Part shown: one piece after another, positions 53,586-62,524 of the stretch | How positions within the stretch are numbered: the stretch's first letter is position 1 | Layout of the letters: each line of letters starts with the position of its first letter | From: Brevibacillus daliensis | GTDB lineage: Bacteria; Bacillota; Bacilli; Brevibacillales; Brevibacillaceae | DNA length: 64,000 nucleotides | Direction of reading: 5' to 3' | Assembly (NCBI RefSeq): GCF_021245735.1 | Contig: NZ_JAJISB010000017.1 | Span: forward strand, 1 to 64,000 | Translations under genes and position numbers: made by a program | The notes under the pieces: generated by a model | Database searches by the model: none | What the model was told of the DNA's origin: nothing | What the model saw: the letters and a program-made list of their open reading frames with translations, nothing else

Positions 53586-55362
53586 GCTGATTTCTCTTTG
53601 CATGATCACGAAGGATGAGGAAGAGATGATTGGCCGTTGCCTGAAAAGTGTTACTGGAGTAGTGGATGAAATGATCGTGGTAGATACAGGTTCGAGTGAT
53701 CGAACGGTTGAAATCGCCAGAGAAATGGGAGCAAAAGTGCTTACGCATACCTGGACTGATGATTTTTCTGCTGCAAGAAATAGAGGATTGGCAGAAGCAG
53801 CAGGGAGATGGATTCTGTATCTGGATGCGGACGAAGAATTGGAACAAGATCACAGGGAAAAGCTGCGTTTGCTTGCAAGTCACACAGAATTTGACGGTTT
53901 TTTTCTTCAGGTACACAACTATGTTGGTAATGAATCACAGAGAGCAACCATCAATCCAATTATGCGGCTTTTTCCTAATCAACCGTATCATCGATTCGAA
54001 GGTGCAATTCACGAACAGATTGCGGAATCAATCTGTCGTCATAAGGAGAATCCACGGTTTCATCTGACCGAAGTGAAAATACATCATTATGGCTATCAAC
54101 AGGAAATCGTCATTCGAAAAGAGAAGGTGCAACGTAATATCGATTTGCTTCAAAAAGCTCTGTCTGAAGAACCTGATCATCCGTTTTATCACTTCAACAT
54201 GGGTGTGGAATATTTACGAACCAATCAAGTTGCTCAAGCTTTGGATTCCTTTTTGCTGACAAAAAGAATGATTGATGTAAAGACATTAAGCTACGCACAC
54301 CTTTTATATAAGTATTTGATTCGTTGCTACTTCACCATGGCTAATTGGGAGAACGCAGTGGCTGTATCAGAGGAGGCCATTACACTATATCCAGACTATA
54401 CCGATTTATACCATTATCTTGGGATTACGGAAATGGTCAGGGGGCAATCACACAAGGCATCAGAAGCTTTGCTCAAAGCAATGGAGATCGGCCCTGCCCC
54501 AACCACCTACCATACAGAAGAGGGCATGGGTACATTTCAAACTGCCTTTTTACTGGGAAAGCTGGAGGAGGAACGTGGAAATAGCAACGAGGCTATCAAT
54601 TGGTATTCCGAGTCTGTTCGACATCAAACCAGTCTGATTGCTCCCTTGTATCGAATATGTAAGGTAATGAAGATTGCTGGGAAAGAGACTGAAATTCCTT
54701 CGTTGATCTTCGAACGTTTTCAGATTGACAAGGCTGATGCTGTGAATAAGATTGCCATGATTCTTTTACATTGCAGATGTATAACGGCTCTTCGTATTCT
54801 GCTTGATACGGGGAAAGGTAAAAAAATTCCCGATCTAGAGCGAGAACAATATCTACTCTACGGTGCATTGATACAAGGTGATCTGGCATCAGCAAGGCGA
54901 CAGTTGGCTAATGGACCACTGCGAAAAGTCAGTAAGGGGAAAAACGAGTGGGGCGAGCTGTCAAAGCAACTTACTTGGGTAGAAGGAAATCAGGACAAGG
55001 TAACGGGTGCTGTTCGAGCGATTTTTACACAGAGAAATAGAAAACATCCCAGATCGGTTACAGCTGAGAAGAAAAATTATGAGAGTCAGTCTTCCTTGGT
55101 GCGTCTTCAAATCTTGCTAGAGTCGGCTTATGCTTCAGGAAAAGTGAAATCATTTCAGTGTCTGATGCAAACCTGGCTTGAACATCAGGAAACATTGGAG
55201 CAGGAGAGTAGGGTAGCTAGTACGAACGCATTGATAAAAGGGATTGTATCTGTAGCAGACCAGCATCTTTCTCATTTAGGGCAACAGTTTACAGAGCTTG
55301 GCTCAGCATACCTACAACAACTACGTAGCAAATTTCCTTTTGAAGAAGGATATGATGCGTGA
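53575..55362 (+). CDS. Family-2 glycosyltransferase fused to TPR repeats, copy 2
   Basis: 595 residues, paralogue of the gene before it. GT2 motifs: SLCMITKDEEEMIGRCLKSV, VDTGSSDRTVEIAREMGA, FSAARNRGL, YLDADEE and RLFPNQPYHRFEGAIHEQI, followed by TPR-like helices (FYHFNMGVEYLRTNQVAQAL; LYHYLGITEMVRGQSHKASE). GTG 53575 follows GGAGGAGG and overlaps the stop of copy 1 by 11 bases, so the two are translationally coupled. Donor and acceptor are unknown. Confidence 0.85.
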   Translation: MQNKLISLCMITKDEEEMIGRCLKSVTGVVDEMIVVDTGSSDRTVEIAREMGAKVLTHTWTDDFSAARNRGLAEAAGRWILYLDADEELEQDHREKLRLLASHTEFDGFFLQVHNYVGNESQRATINPIMRLFPNQPYHRFEGAIHEQIAESICRHKENPRFHLTEVKIHHYGYQQEIVIRKEKVQRNIDLLQKALSEEPDHPFYHFNMGVEYLRTNQVAQALDSFLLTKRMIDVKTLSYAHLLYKYLIRCYFTMANWENAVAVSEEAITLYPDYTDLYHYLGITEMVRGQSHKASEALLKAMEIGPAPTTYHTEEGMGTFQTAFLLGKLEEERGNSNEAINWYSESVRHQTSLIAPLYRICKVMKIAGKETEIPSLIFERFQIDKADAVNKIAMILLHCRCITALRILLDTGKGKKIPDLEREQYLLYGALIQGDLASARRQLANGPLRKVSKGKNEWGELSKQLTWVEGNQDKVTGAVRAIFTQRNRKHPRSVTAEKKNYESQSSLVRLQILLESAYASGKVKSFQCLMQTWLEHQETLEQESRVASTNALIKGIVSVADQHLSHLGQQFTELGSAYLQQLRSKFPFEEGYDA

Positions 55363-55397
55363 TCTTTCCTATTCTCTGATACAAAGGGGAGTTGGTA

Positions 55398-55455
55398 GTG
55401 GAAAGGTTGAACATTTCTTTGTGCATGATTGTACGAGATGAAGAATTGCCTGGTA
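55398..55455 (+). pseudogene. Third GT2-type glycosyltransferase, only the first codons left
   Basis: AAGGGGAG is followed by GTG 55398 and LNISLCMIVRDEELPG, the opening strand and NEE-type motif of the same glycosyltransferase family. The similarity ends there and the sequence runs directly into the recQ leader. A third tandem copy evidently lost nearly all its length in one deletion. A stub of about 16 residues cannot be functional. Confidence 0.7.
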
Positions 55456-55575
55456 CGTTCTCTCCAGTTTTTTTCAGGAATCTTGCAAAAGGGAATTTTT
55501 GTCCCTCTGTGATACACTATAATAGAAAATATTGTTCAGGACATAGCAAAATTGCTGGAGGAGGGTGTAGGTATT

Positions 55576-57372
55576 TTGTTACAACGTGCAGAGGAAATAT
55601 TGCAATCTTATTATGGCTATCCCTCTTTTCGTGACGGACAGAAGGAGATTATAAGCAGTCTTCTAGCTGGTCATGATACAGTTGGGATTATGCCTACTGG
55701 TGGAGGAAAATCAATCTGTTATCAGGTTCCGGCACTTACCATGGAGGGAATCACTTTAGTAATATCTCCGTTGATCTCATTGATGAAGGATCAGGTAGAT
55801 GCTTTACATGCCATGGGAATATCAGCTATAGAGATTAATAGTAGTCTGTCAGTGAGTGAACTACAAGAACGGATGTATAACGCCAGTACGGGTTTATATA
55901 AATTATTGTATATTGCTCCAGAACGACTGGAATCGGAGCGTTTTCAATCATTGCTTCGGGACATTCCCGTCTCGATGATAGCAGTAGACGAAGCCCATTG
56001 TGTTTCTTCTTGGGGACATGATTTTCGCCCCAGTTATTTAGCTATATCTCGATTTATTGAATCCTTACCAAGTAGACCACTTGTAACGGCTTTTACTGCC
56101 ACAGCTACTCCTGAGGTTATCACTGATATTCGTACACTCCTTGGATTAGTGAATGAACAGGTGTATATTACAGGTTTTGAGAGAGATAATCTACGGCTAC
56201 AAGTACGTAGAGGGGAAAATAAAAACAAGTTCGTAAGTGAGTATATTCGATCTCATAGTGATCAGGCAGGTATTATTTATGCTTCTACTCGAAAAGAGGT
56301 AGACAGTTTGCAGGAGCAATTGGTAGAGGCAGGTATTGAAGCAACGAAGTACCACGCAGGATTGTCGGAGATTGAGCGAAAAACGAATCAGGATGCTTTT
56401 CTGTTTGATGATGCAAGGGTGATGGTAGCTACCAATGCTTTTGGTATGGGAATTGATAAATCCAATGTGCGATACGTCATTCATTACAATATGCCAAAAA
56501 ACATGGAAGCCTATTACCAGGAAGCAGGTCGGGCTGGACGCGACGGAGATGTGAGCGAGTGCATCTTGTTGTTTCATCCACAAGATATTCAGACTCAAAA
56601 ATTCTTTATTGAGCAGGGGGAGCAATCGCAGGATCGTAAAGAATTGGAGTACAAAAAATTGTATACCATGAACGATTACTGCCGTACGTCACGCTGTCTT
56701 ATGCAGTATATTGTCGAGTATTTTGGAGATACAACATGCAAGGAGTGTGGGGAATGCAGTAACTGCACCAATCATGCTGAATTGGTTGATATAACGGTTG
56801 AAGCACAAAAGATTTTTTCCTGTGTAAAGCGAATGCGTGAACGCTTTGGTTCAGCCCTAATCGCACAGGTATTAAAGGGATCAAAAAATAAGAAAGTACT
56901 TCAATTCGGATTCGATAAGTTGCCTACGTACGGTATTATGGATCAATGTACCGAGCGGGAAATTGTTGATTTGATTCAGCTGCTAATAGCGGAAGGCTAC
57001 ATGAATATAACGGAGAGTCAGTACCCGATTGTCATGCTTGGTGAGCGGGCAGCAAACGTACTACGAGGTGAAGAAAAAGTTTGGCAAAAAGTAACCTTGA
57101 AGGCTGCACCACAAGAAGTAAACGACGAATTATTTGATCATTTGAAAATGCTACGTAAACGAATCGCCGGGCAAGAGGGGCTCCCTCCTTACGTCATTTT
57201 TCATGATAAAACGATAAAAGAGCTAAGTAGCTTATGTCCCAAGGATAAAGCAAGCATGCTACAAATTAAAGGAGTTGGGGAAGCAAAGTTCGAGAAGTAT
57301 GGGGAAGCGTTTCTGACTGCGATTCACGAATATGAAGAGCGGAATAAAGAGCGGGAAAGCAGTTACAACTAA
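55576..57372 (+). CDS. recQ: ATP-dependent DNA helicase RecQ
   Basis: 598 residues. Superfamily-2 helicase core: FRDGQKEIISSLL (motif 0), PTGGGKS (about 40-46), VDEAHCVSSWGHDFRPSY, TATATP, and QEAGRAGRDG. It is followed by the RecQ zinc cluster (CRTSRC...C...CGECSNC), a winged-helix RQC region and an HRDC domain near the end (HDKTIKELSSLCPKDKASML; quoted pieces KTIKELSSLCP and KGVGEAKFEKYG). Role: unwinding of recombination and replication intermediates. TTG 55576 follows GGAGGAGGG. Transcribed through the remnant of the third glycosyltransferase. Confidence 0.92.
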   Translation: MLQRAEEILQSYYGYPSFRDGQKEIISSLLAGHDTVGIMPTGGGKSICYQVPALTMEGITLVISPLISLMKDQVDALHAMGISAIEINSSLSVSELQERMYNASTGLYKLLYIAPERLESERFQSLLRDIPVSMIAVDEAHCVSSWGHDFRPSYLAISRFIESLPSRPLVTAFTATATPEVITDIRTLLGLVNEQVYITGFERDNLRLQVRRGENKNKFVSEYIRSHSDQAGIIYASTRKEVDSLQEQLVEAGIEATKYHAGLSEIERKTNQDAFLFDDARVMVATNAFGMGIDKSNVRYVIHYNMPKNMEAYYQEAGRAGRDGDVSECILLFHPQDIQTQKFFIEQGEQSQDRKELEYKKLYTMNDYCRTSRCLMQYIVEYFGDTTCKECGECSNCTNHAELVDITVEAQKIFSCVKRMRERFGSALIAQVLKGSKNKKVLQFGFDKLPTYGIMDQCTEREIVDLIQLLIAEGYMNITESQYPIVMLGERAANVLRGEEKVWQKVTLKAAPQEVNDELFDHLKMLRKRIAGQEGLPPYVIFHDKTIKELSSLCPKDKASMLQIKGVGEAKFEKYGEAFLTAIHEYEERNKERESSYN

Positions 57373-57383
57373 GGAACAAAGAT

Positions 57384-57444
57384 AAAAACACCTCAAGGCA
57401 AATGGTAAGAGCGAAAGGCTCTGTTACCCTGCATGAGGTGTTTT
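57384..57444 (+). terminator. Terminator of recQ
   Basis: AAAACACCTCA/TGAGGTGTTTT arms enclose an inner GGTAA.AG/CT.TTACC hairpin; the right arm runs into TTTTAG. Confidence 0.75.
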
Positions 57445-57470
57445 AGCGGTTGCACACTTCGTGAAAAAAA

Positions 57471-58097
57471 TCAGTTGATATCTGCTGAAAGAGTTGTAAG
57501 TGGACCAGGGTCTGCCGAAATGGATTGCAGCGAGTAAACGGAGATAGGGAACATGGGAAATCCGACATAGTAAGGAGTAATTTCATAGAGAGCAAAGAAA
57601 ATAACTAGCGCCTTATCTGCCAAGTAATAACTCTGATTAGGTGATATGGAGTGGAATGGTTCAAGTAGCGGGATCTGACGTTTTATGATCTGCTCGGAAA
57701 CCTGCTGGGAAATGATTGTGATATAAGGGGAACTGGGTTTAAAAAGATCAGGCAAAGAGTAGAGTTTACCAGTCATGATATCAAAAGTAAGGGCACGTAG
57801 AATGGTATATCCATGTGCCATTGGATAGGAATAGGTATAGTTGCTAAGCGTAAGACTTACTATTCCTCGTTCATTGGTCTTGATTTCGAAGTGTCCGGTT
57901 GTTTGTGGATTGCTTCCGGATTGGTATTTTAGTTGTTCGTGTCTCATCTGATCGATTGTTTGACGGATGGTCTGATTAATGAAGCGCTCCACAGATGGAT
58001 TCATCAGGTTCGTTACAACAGGAACAAAAATTTTTTCAGAGGGTGTTAGGATTGACTCTGTTCGAATAAGGACAGGCGGCAAAAAATCTGGCATCAT
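57471..58097 (-). CDS. DUF3298-domain protein
   Basis: 208 residues, no signal peptide or membrane helix. IKTNERGIVSLTLSNYTYSYPMAHGYT and the later YLADKALVIFFALYEITPY are the DUF4163/DUF3298 pair found in RsiV-like lysozyme-inhibitor folds and spore-associated proteins. Without an export signal the usual extracellular role is doubtful. Its minus-strand ATG follows AGGAGGAAT. Function unknown. Confidence 0.75.
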   Translation of the reverse strand: MMPDFLPPVLIRTESILTPSEKIFVPVVTNLMNPSVERFINQTIRQTIDQMRHEQLKYQSGSNPQTTGHFEIKTNERGIVSLTLSNYTYSYPMAHGYTILRALTFDIMTGKLYSLPDLFKPSSPYITIISQQVSEQIIKRQIPLLEPFHSISPNQSYYLADKALVIFFALYEITPYYVGFPMFPISVYSLQSISADPGPLTTLSADIN

Positions 58098-58190
58098 TGA
58101 TTCCTCCTGAGAGTAGGTTACAATAGCCTATTCAGTAGTAGTATGTGTGGTTCACTTGTTGAGAAGATGTGCCTCCCTTTTAGCTATTTC

Positions 58191-58222
58191 AAAAACCTAC
58201 TTTAACCAAAGTAGGTTTTTTT
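58191..58222 (+). terminator. Orphan intrinsic terminator
   Basis: AAAAACCTACTTT pairs with AAAGTAGGTTTTT around AACC and ends in a seven-base T-run on the plus strand. No plus-strand gene lies upstream for 800 bases; the neighbouring gene reads away from it. Confidence 0.8.
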
Positions 58223-58396
58223 ACCTTCCATTCCCTCTACTAGAATGCGGAAATCACAAAAATTTTCTCTTCATTTTTATGAGATTTTCGATATAATCAT
58301 ATAGATTGGTTATCAACAATGAAAAAAGTGACTAGACTGGCTTGAAGTCAGTATATGGATAAATATCGTATAAAGAATAATGGAGATAAATGAAAA

Positions 58397-58456
58397 CAAA
58401 ACGGTCATGACCGTTTTGTTGGCCCGCCAGCGGTCACATCCAATTTAATGAAAAAC
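58397..58456 (+). repeat. Dispersed structured element, copy D2
   Basis: About 60 bases matching copy D1 at 52 positions. Begins with the 20-base palindrome AAAACGGTCATGACCGTTTT, then a GC-rich variable loop and CGGTCACATCC. A terminator-like hairpin follows it, as with D1. The yfmM ribosome site is about 20 bases beyond. Confidence 0.7.
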
Positions 58457-58494
58457 GTCGAGACGTTTTTCATAGAAAAAAAAAGGAGACTTGC

Positions 58495-60051
58495 ATGAGT
58501 ATTTTAACAGTACAAAATCTTACTCACGGATTTGGTGATCGAGCCATTTTTAATGATGTATCATTCCGCTTGCTAAAAGGGGAACATATTGGATTTGTTG
58601 GAGCGAATGGTGAAGGTAAATCTACCTTTATGAACATCATTACGGGCAAACTACAGCCAGACGAAGGAAAAATAGAGTGGTCAAAAAACGTTCGTGTAGG
58701 TTACTTGGATCAGCATGCCGTTTTACAACGGGGAACCACGATTCGCGATGTACTTCGTAGTGCGTTTCAATACCTTTTTGATATGGAAACAGAAATGAAC
58801 CAGATTTGCGAAAAGATGGGCGATGCAACTCCAGAAGAGTTGGAAAAACTATTGGAAGACATGGGAACCATTCAGGAAGTTCTCACGAATAACGATTTTT
58901 ATGTTATTGATGCCAAGGTAGAAGAGATTGCCCGAGGACTTGGACTGGATGATATTGGACTAGATCGTGAAGTGCAGGACTTGAGCGGTGGTCAGCGTAC
59001 CAAAATTCTGCTTGCCAAGCTTCTATTAGAAAAACCAGATATCCTCTTACTGGACGAGCCGACCAACTATCTGGATGAGCAACATATTGAGTGGTTGAAG
59101 CGTTACTTGCAAGAGTATGAGAATGCCTTCATTCTGATCTCGCATGACATTCCATTCCTTAATAGTGTTATTAATTTGATCTATCACATGGCAAATCAAG
59201 AGTTGGGACGTTATGTAGGTGATTACGATAATTTTGTAAATATCTATGAAGCGAAAAAATCACAACTGGAGTCCGCTTATAAGCGTCAACAACAAGAGAT
59301 TTCTGACTTGAAGGACTTCGTTGCTCGTAATAAAGCACGTGTATCTACTCGTAACATGGCGATGTCACGTCAGAAAAAACTGGACAAGATGGAAGTTATC
59401 GAGCTGGCGAAGGATAAACCAAAACCAACATTTAATTTCAAGGAATCTCGTGCTTCTGGCAAAGTAATTCTGGAAACGAAAAATCTGGTTATTGGTTATG
59501 ATGAGCCACTGTCACGCCCACTTGATCTGTACATGGAACGTGGACAAAAAATTGCGCTGGTTGGTGCAAACGGTATCGGTAAAACAACGTTGATGCGTAG
59601 CATTCTAGGCGAAATTAAGCCGATTTCTGGTGATGCTCGTCTAGGTGATTATCTACAAACTGGATATTTCGAGCAAGAAATGAAGAAGGTAAATTACAAT
59701 ACATGTATCGAGGAAGTATGGAATGAATTCCCGTCTCTGAATCAATTTGAAGTACGTGCTGCTTTAGCTAGATGCGGATTAACCACCAAACATATTGAGA
59801 GTAAAATCGAAGTATTAAGCGGTGGAGAAAAGGCAAAAGTACGTCTTTGCAAATTGATCAACCGAGATACCAATTTACTTGTATTAGACGAGCCGACCAA
59901 TCACTTGGATGTAGATGCAAAAGATGAATTAAAGCGTGCCTTGCAGGAGTATAAAGGTAGTATCCTGATTATTTGCCACGAACCGGAATTCTATAATGAC
60001 GTGGTAACGGATGTTTGGAACTGCGAGAGCTGGACAACTAAAGTATTTTAA
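58495..60051 (+). CDS. yfmM: ABC-F family ATP-binding protein YfmM
   Basis: 518 residues, the length I recall for B. subtilis YfmM. Two soluble ABC domains: P-loops GANGEGKST (about 37-45) and GANGIGKTT (about 350-358), signatures LSGGQRTKILLA and LSGGEKAKVRL, and LLLDEPTNYLDEQHIEWL. The linker helix (QQQEISDLKDFVARNKAR) is the ABC-F P-site motif. Family role: ribosome-bound translation factors relieving stalls or antibiotic block. AAAAGGAG precedes the ATG; upstream hairpins may attenuate it. Confidence 0.9.
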   Translation: MSILTVQNLTHGFGDRAIFNDVSFRLLKGEHIGFVGANGEGKSTFMNIITGKLQPDEGKIEWSKNVRVGYLDQHAVLQRGTTIRDVLRSAFQYLFDMETEMNQICEKMGDATPEELEKLLEDMGTIQEVLTNNDFYVIDAKVEEIARGLGLDDIGLDREVQDLSGGQRTKILLAKLLLEKPDILLLDEPTNYLDEQHIEWLKRYLQEYENAFILISHDIPFLNSVINLIYHMANQELGRYVGDYDNFVNIYEAKKSQLESAYKRQQQEISDLKDFVARNKARVSTRNMAMSRQKKLDKMEVIELAKDKPKPTFNFKESRASGKVILETKNLVIGYDEPLSRPLDLYMERGQKIALVGANGIGKTTLMRSILGEIKPISGDARLGDYLQTGYFEQEMKKVNYNTCIEEVWNEFPSLNQFEVRAALARCGLTTKHIESKIEVLSGGEKAKVRLCKLINRDTNLLVLDEPTNHLDVDAKDELKRALQEYKGSILIICHEPEFYNDVVTDVWNCESWTTKVF

Positions 60052-60095
60052 GGGAACAATTAATAAGTAATAGGGAATAACATATAGAAGGTGCA

Positions 60096-60141
60096 AAAAC
60101 CACTTCTTAGACCGTTTATAACGGTCTGGAGTGGTTTTTTT
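60096..60141 (+). terminator. Terminator of yfmM
   Basis: AAACCACT/GTGGTTT outer arms around AGACCGTT/AACGGTCT, ending in seven T, about 45 bases past the stop. Confidence 0.85.
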
Positions 60142-60241
60142 GTTTTGACCATTCACCCCCATTCATTTCGGATAGAAAGGAAAACAAAGGGGAGACTGTA
60201 GACAATGTAATTCAGATAACAGAATGAAAGGGTGTTTTAGT

Positions 60242-61666
60242 ATGAGTAAAGCGGATGCAAAGCGACTTCGTTGGTATAACATCGCTCTCATGGCATTTGT
60301 GTCCGTATGGGGTTTTGGCAACGTAGTAAATAACTATGCCAACCAAGGGCTAACGGTTATTACTTCCTGGGTCTTAATCATTGGTTTATACTTTATCCCC
60401 TATGCTCTGATGGTAGGTCAGCTTGGTTCTACTTTTAAAGAGGGAAAAGGCGGTGTAAGTACCTGGATTAAAGAAACGATGGGCCCGCAGATCGCCTATT
60501 TTGCTGCCTGGACTTATTGGGCTGTACATATTCCCTATCTGGCGCAAAAACCACAAGCGATCCTCATTGCATTAGGATGGACTTTTACGGGTAGTGGTAA
60601 AATTATAGATGCTTATTCTACTTTGACGATCCAGTTAGCATGTCTGGTCGTATTTTTGATATTTCTATGGATATCTGCTCAAGGTATTTCCTCCTTAAAA
60701 AGAATCGGAACGGTTGCTGGTATCGCGGTGTTTGTCATGTCCTTGCTCTATATCGTTCTTGCCTTATCTGCTCCAATGCTTCGAGGTGTCCAAGTAGCAT
60801 CAAGTAACATGTCAGTTGGTACGTTTATTCCTGAATTTAATTTTGCTTATTTTACTACGTTATCAATGCTAGTGTTCGCAGTCGGTGGAGCGGAAAAAAT
60901 AGCACCATATGTGAATCACACTTATAACCCAACCAAAGAATTCCCACGCGGCATGCTGACGCTTGCGATGATGGTTGCCGTATGCGCCTTATTAGGTTCC
61001 TATGCAATGGGTATTATGTTTAACTCCAGTAGCATACCGACAGATTTGAAAATGAATGGACAGTACTATGCCTTCCAGATTCTTGGTGAATATTATGGGA
61101 TTGGAAATACTTTTCTAATTCTGTATGCAATCTCAAATACCTTGGCCCAAATTTCAGCCTTAGCTTTTTCCATAGATGCACCTCTTAAGGTACTCTTGTT
61201 AGATACAGATGAGAAATATATTCCTCGCAAATTATTGAAGACGAATAATAAGGGGACCCCGGTCAATGGGTATATTATGACAGCCATACTGGTTGGCATT
61301 TTGATCGTTATCCCTGCACTGGGAATTGGAAATATGAATTCTCTCTTTAACTGGTTGCTTACCCTGAATTCGATTGTCATGCCACTTCGCTATTTGTGGG
61401 TTTTTCTAGCCTACATAGGATTGATGAAGGTTGCTGACAAATATGTTTCAGATTATAAATTCGTGAAGAGTCATAAGGCGGGTATTGTTATCGGGGGATG
61501 GTGTTTTTTCTTTACGGCTTTTGCCTGCTTTATGGGCATGTTTCCTGAGGTACCAGTTTATTCTGTAGAATGGTATTTCCAGTTAACGCTTAACATCCTG
61601 ACACCGTTTATTTTGATGGGATTGGGCTTGATTCTTCCACGTATTGCCCGGGCAACGAATAAGTAA
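60242..61666 (+). CDS. APC-superfamily amino-acid permease, glutamate/GABA-antiporter-like
   Basis: 474 residues, about twelve membrane helices. The first helix has FVSVWGFGNVVNNYANQGL (unwound G-rich APC substrate site) and later FAVGGAEKIAPYVNHTYNPTKEFPRG, a glutamate:GABA antiporter-like feature. Family role: proton- or exchange-coupled amino-acid transport. No decarboxylase gene is adjacent, so an acid-resistance role is not supported. Preferred ATG 60242 after GAAAGGG. A terminator follows. Confidence 0.78.
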   Translation: MSKADAKRLRWYNIALMAFVSVWGFGNVVNNYANQGLTVITSWVLIIGLYFIPYALMVGQLGSTFKEGKGGVSTWIKETMGPQIAYFAAWTYWAVHIPYLAQKPQAILIALGWTFTGSGKIIDAYSTLTIQLACLVVFLIFLWISAQGISSLKRIGTVAGIAVFVMSLLYIVLALSAPMLRGVQVASSNMSVGTFIPEFNFAYFTTLSMLVFAVGGAEKIAPYVNHTYNPTKEFPRGMLTLAMMVAVCALLGSYAMGIMFNSSSIPTDLKMNGQYYAFQILGEYYGIGNTFLILYAISNTLAQISALAFSIDAPLKVLLLDTDEKYIPRKLLKTNNKGTPVNGYIMTAILVGILIVIPALGIGNMNSLFNWLLTLNSIVMPLRYLWVFLAYIGLMKVADKYVSDYKFVKSHKAGIVIGGWCFFFTAFACFMGMFPEVPVYSVEWYFQLTLNILTPFILMGLGLILPRIARATNK

Positions 61667-61688
61667 TCATCATATTTCCGTATTGGAT

Positions 61689-61720
61689 ATCCACCTCAGC
61701 TTTTATGGGGTGGATTTTTC
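61689..61720 (+). terminator. Terminator of the amino-acid permease gene
   Basis: ATCCACC/GGTGGAT arms with a longer loop, then TTTTTCC, 23 bases past the stop. Confidence 0.75.
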
Positions 61721-61812
61721 CTTGCCATGCTATTGTCAAAAAGGTAGAACGAACAGCGATGAATACACGTTTACAATAAGAAGGGAGAACAAGACGAAGA
61801 GAGGTGCTTGAT

Positions 61813-62328
61813 TTGCTACAGCAAGAGATACCGTTCCCTTTTTCAGAATCGGCAACGAAAGCAATGAATTGGCTCTGCGATCAGGGAGCATTTTTAACTA
61901 CGTCTGCTGATGGTCGTATCAATACCATGACGATAGCGTGGGGAAGTGCGGGTATTGTGATGAAAAAGCCGACGCTAACAGTGTTCATCCGTGAATCTCG
62001 CTATACACAGGAATTGTTATCTACTTCCAATGAATTTACTGTCAGTATTCCAGACAGTAAAAACATGTTTACTAAACTGCTCGCTTGTGGCAAGCAGTCT
62101 GGACGTGATGGAGACAAAATAGCAAATAACCAGTTAACTCTTCAATCTGCAAAAGTGGTGGATACCCCTATTATTGCGGAAGGAACATGGCATCTGGAGT
62201 GTAAGGTATTGCTTGCACAGCCTATGACAGCACCATTTATTGATGAAGAGTGTCAACAGGAGCATTGGATAGAGGATAATCCTTATCTATGTTATATTGC
62301 AGAAGTAGTGGCATGTTACGGGAAGTAA
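61813..62328 (+). CDS. Flavin-reductase-like, FMN-binding protein
   Basis: 171 residues. Flavin_Reduct-type split barrel: AMNWLCDQGAFLTTS, NTMTIAWGSAGIVMKKPTLTVFIR, SRYTQELLSTSNEFTVSIP and GKQSGRDGDK, the segment that shapes the FMN site. Family role: NAD(P)H:flavin reductase or FMN-dependent oxidoreductase. TTG 61813 sits seven bases after AGAGAGGTG; GTG 61804 overlaps that site. The stop codon lies within the terminator stem. Confidence 0.78.
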   Translation: MLQQEIPFPFSESATKAMNWLCDQGAFLTTSADGRINTMTIAWGSAGIVMKKPTLTVFIRESRYTQELLSTSNEFTVSIPDSKNMFTKLLACGKQSGRDGDKIANNQLTLQSAKVVDTPIIAEGTWHLECKVLLAQPMTAPFIDEECQQEHWIEDNPYLCYIAEVVACYGK

Positions 62329-62347
62329 CATGCCACTTCCTTTTTCT
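62308..62347 (+). terminator. Terminator overlapping the end of the flavin-reductase-like gene
   Basis: Perfect 12-base arms GTGGCATGTTAC/GTAACATGCCAC with a five-base loop, then TTCCTTTTTC. The gene's TAA is inside the right arm. Confidence 0.85.
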
Positions 62348-62409
62348 ACTTATGGATAAAGTGGTTTCAAGTAATGTATTTTATTGAGAAAATATAATAA
62401 TAATTATAA

Positions 62410-62425
62410 AGTGAAATTATTCACA
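62410..62425. promoter_or_regulatory. Fnr/CRP-type box before the flavoprotein gene
   Basis: AGTGAAATTATTCACA fits TGTGA-N6-TCACA with one mismatch. Its centre (62417.5) is 41.5 bases before the start predicted from TATACT at 62447-62452, the classic class II activator position. Confidence 0.65.
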
Positions 62426-62446
62426 TACATGAGTGCATAGTTTCTT

Positions 62447-62452
62447 TATACT
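62447..62452 (+). promoter_or_regulatory. -10 element of the flavoprotein gene
   Basis: TATACT with no consensus -35 (the Fnr-type box occupies that region). Predicted start about 62459, leader about 65 bases. Confidence 0.55.
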
Positions 62453-62524
62453 ATCATCGAGCGCTTCATTAAAATCTCTTCCAAAAATTTGAGAAGAGGA
62501 AGAATATATAAGGGGGAAAGAAAC

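Larger units (their letters stand above)
58098..58494. other. Structured intergenic region ahead of yfmM
   Basis: 397 bases without a gene. It holds an orphan terminator (58191-58222), dispersed element D2 (58397-58456) and a hairpin AAAACGTC/GACGTTTT (58452-58470) immediately before the yfmM ribosome site. This density of hairpins suggests a regulated leader. Confidence 0.6.
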
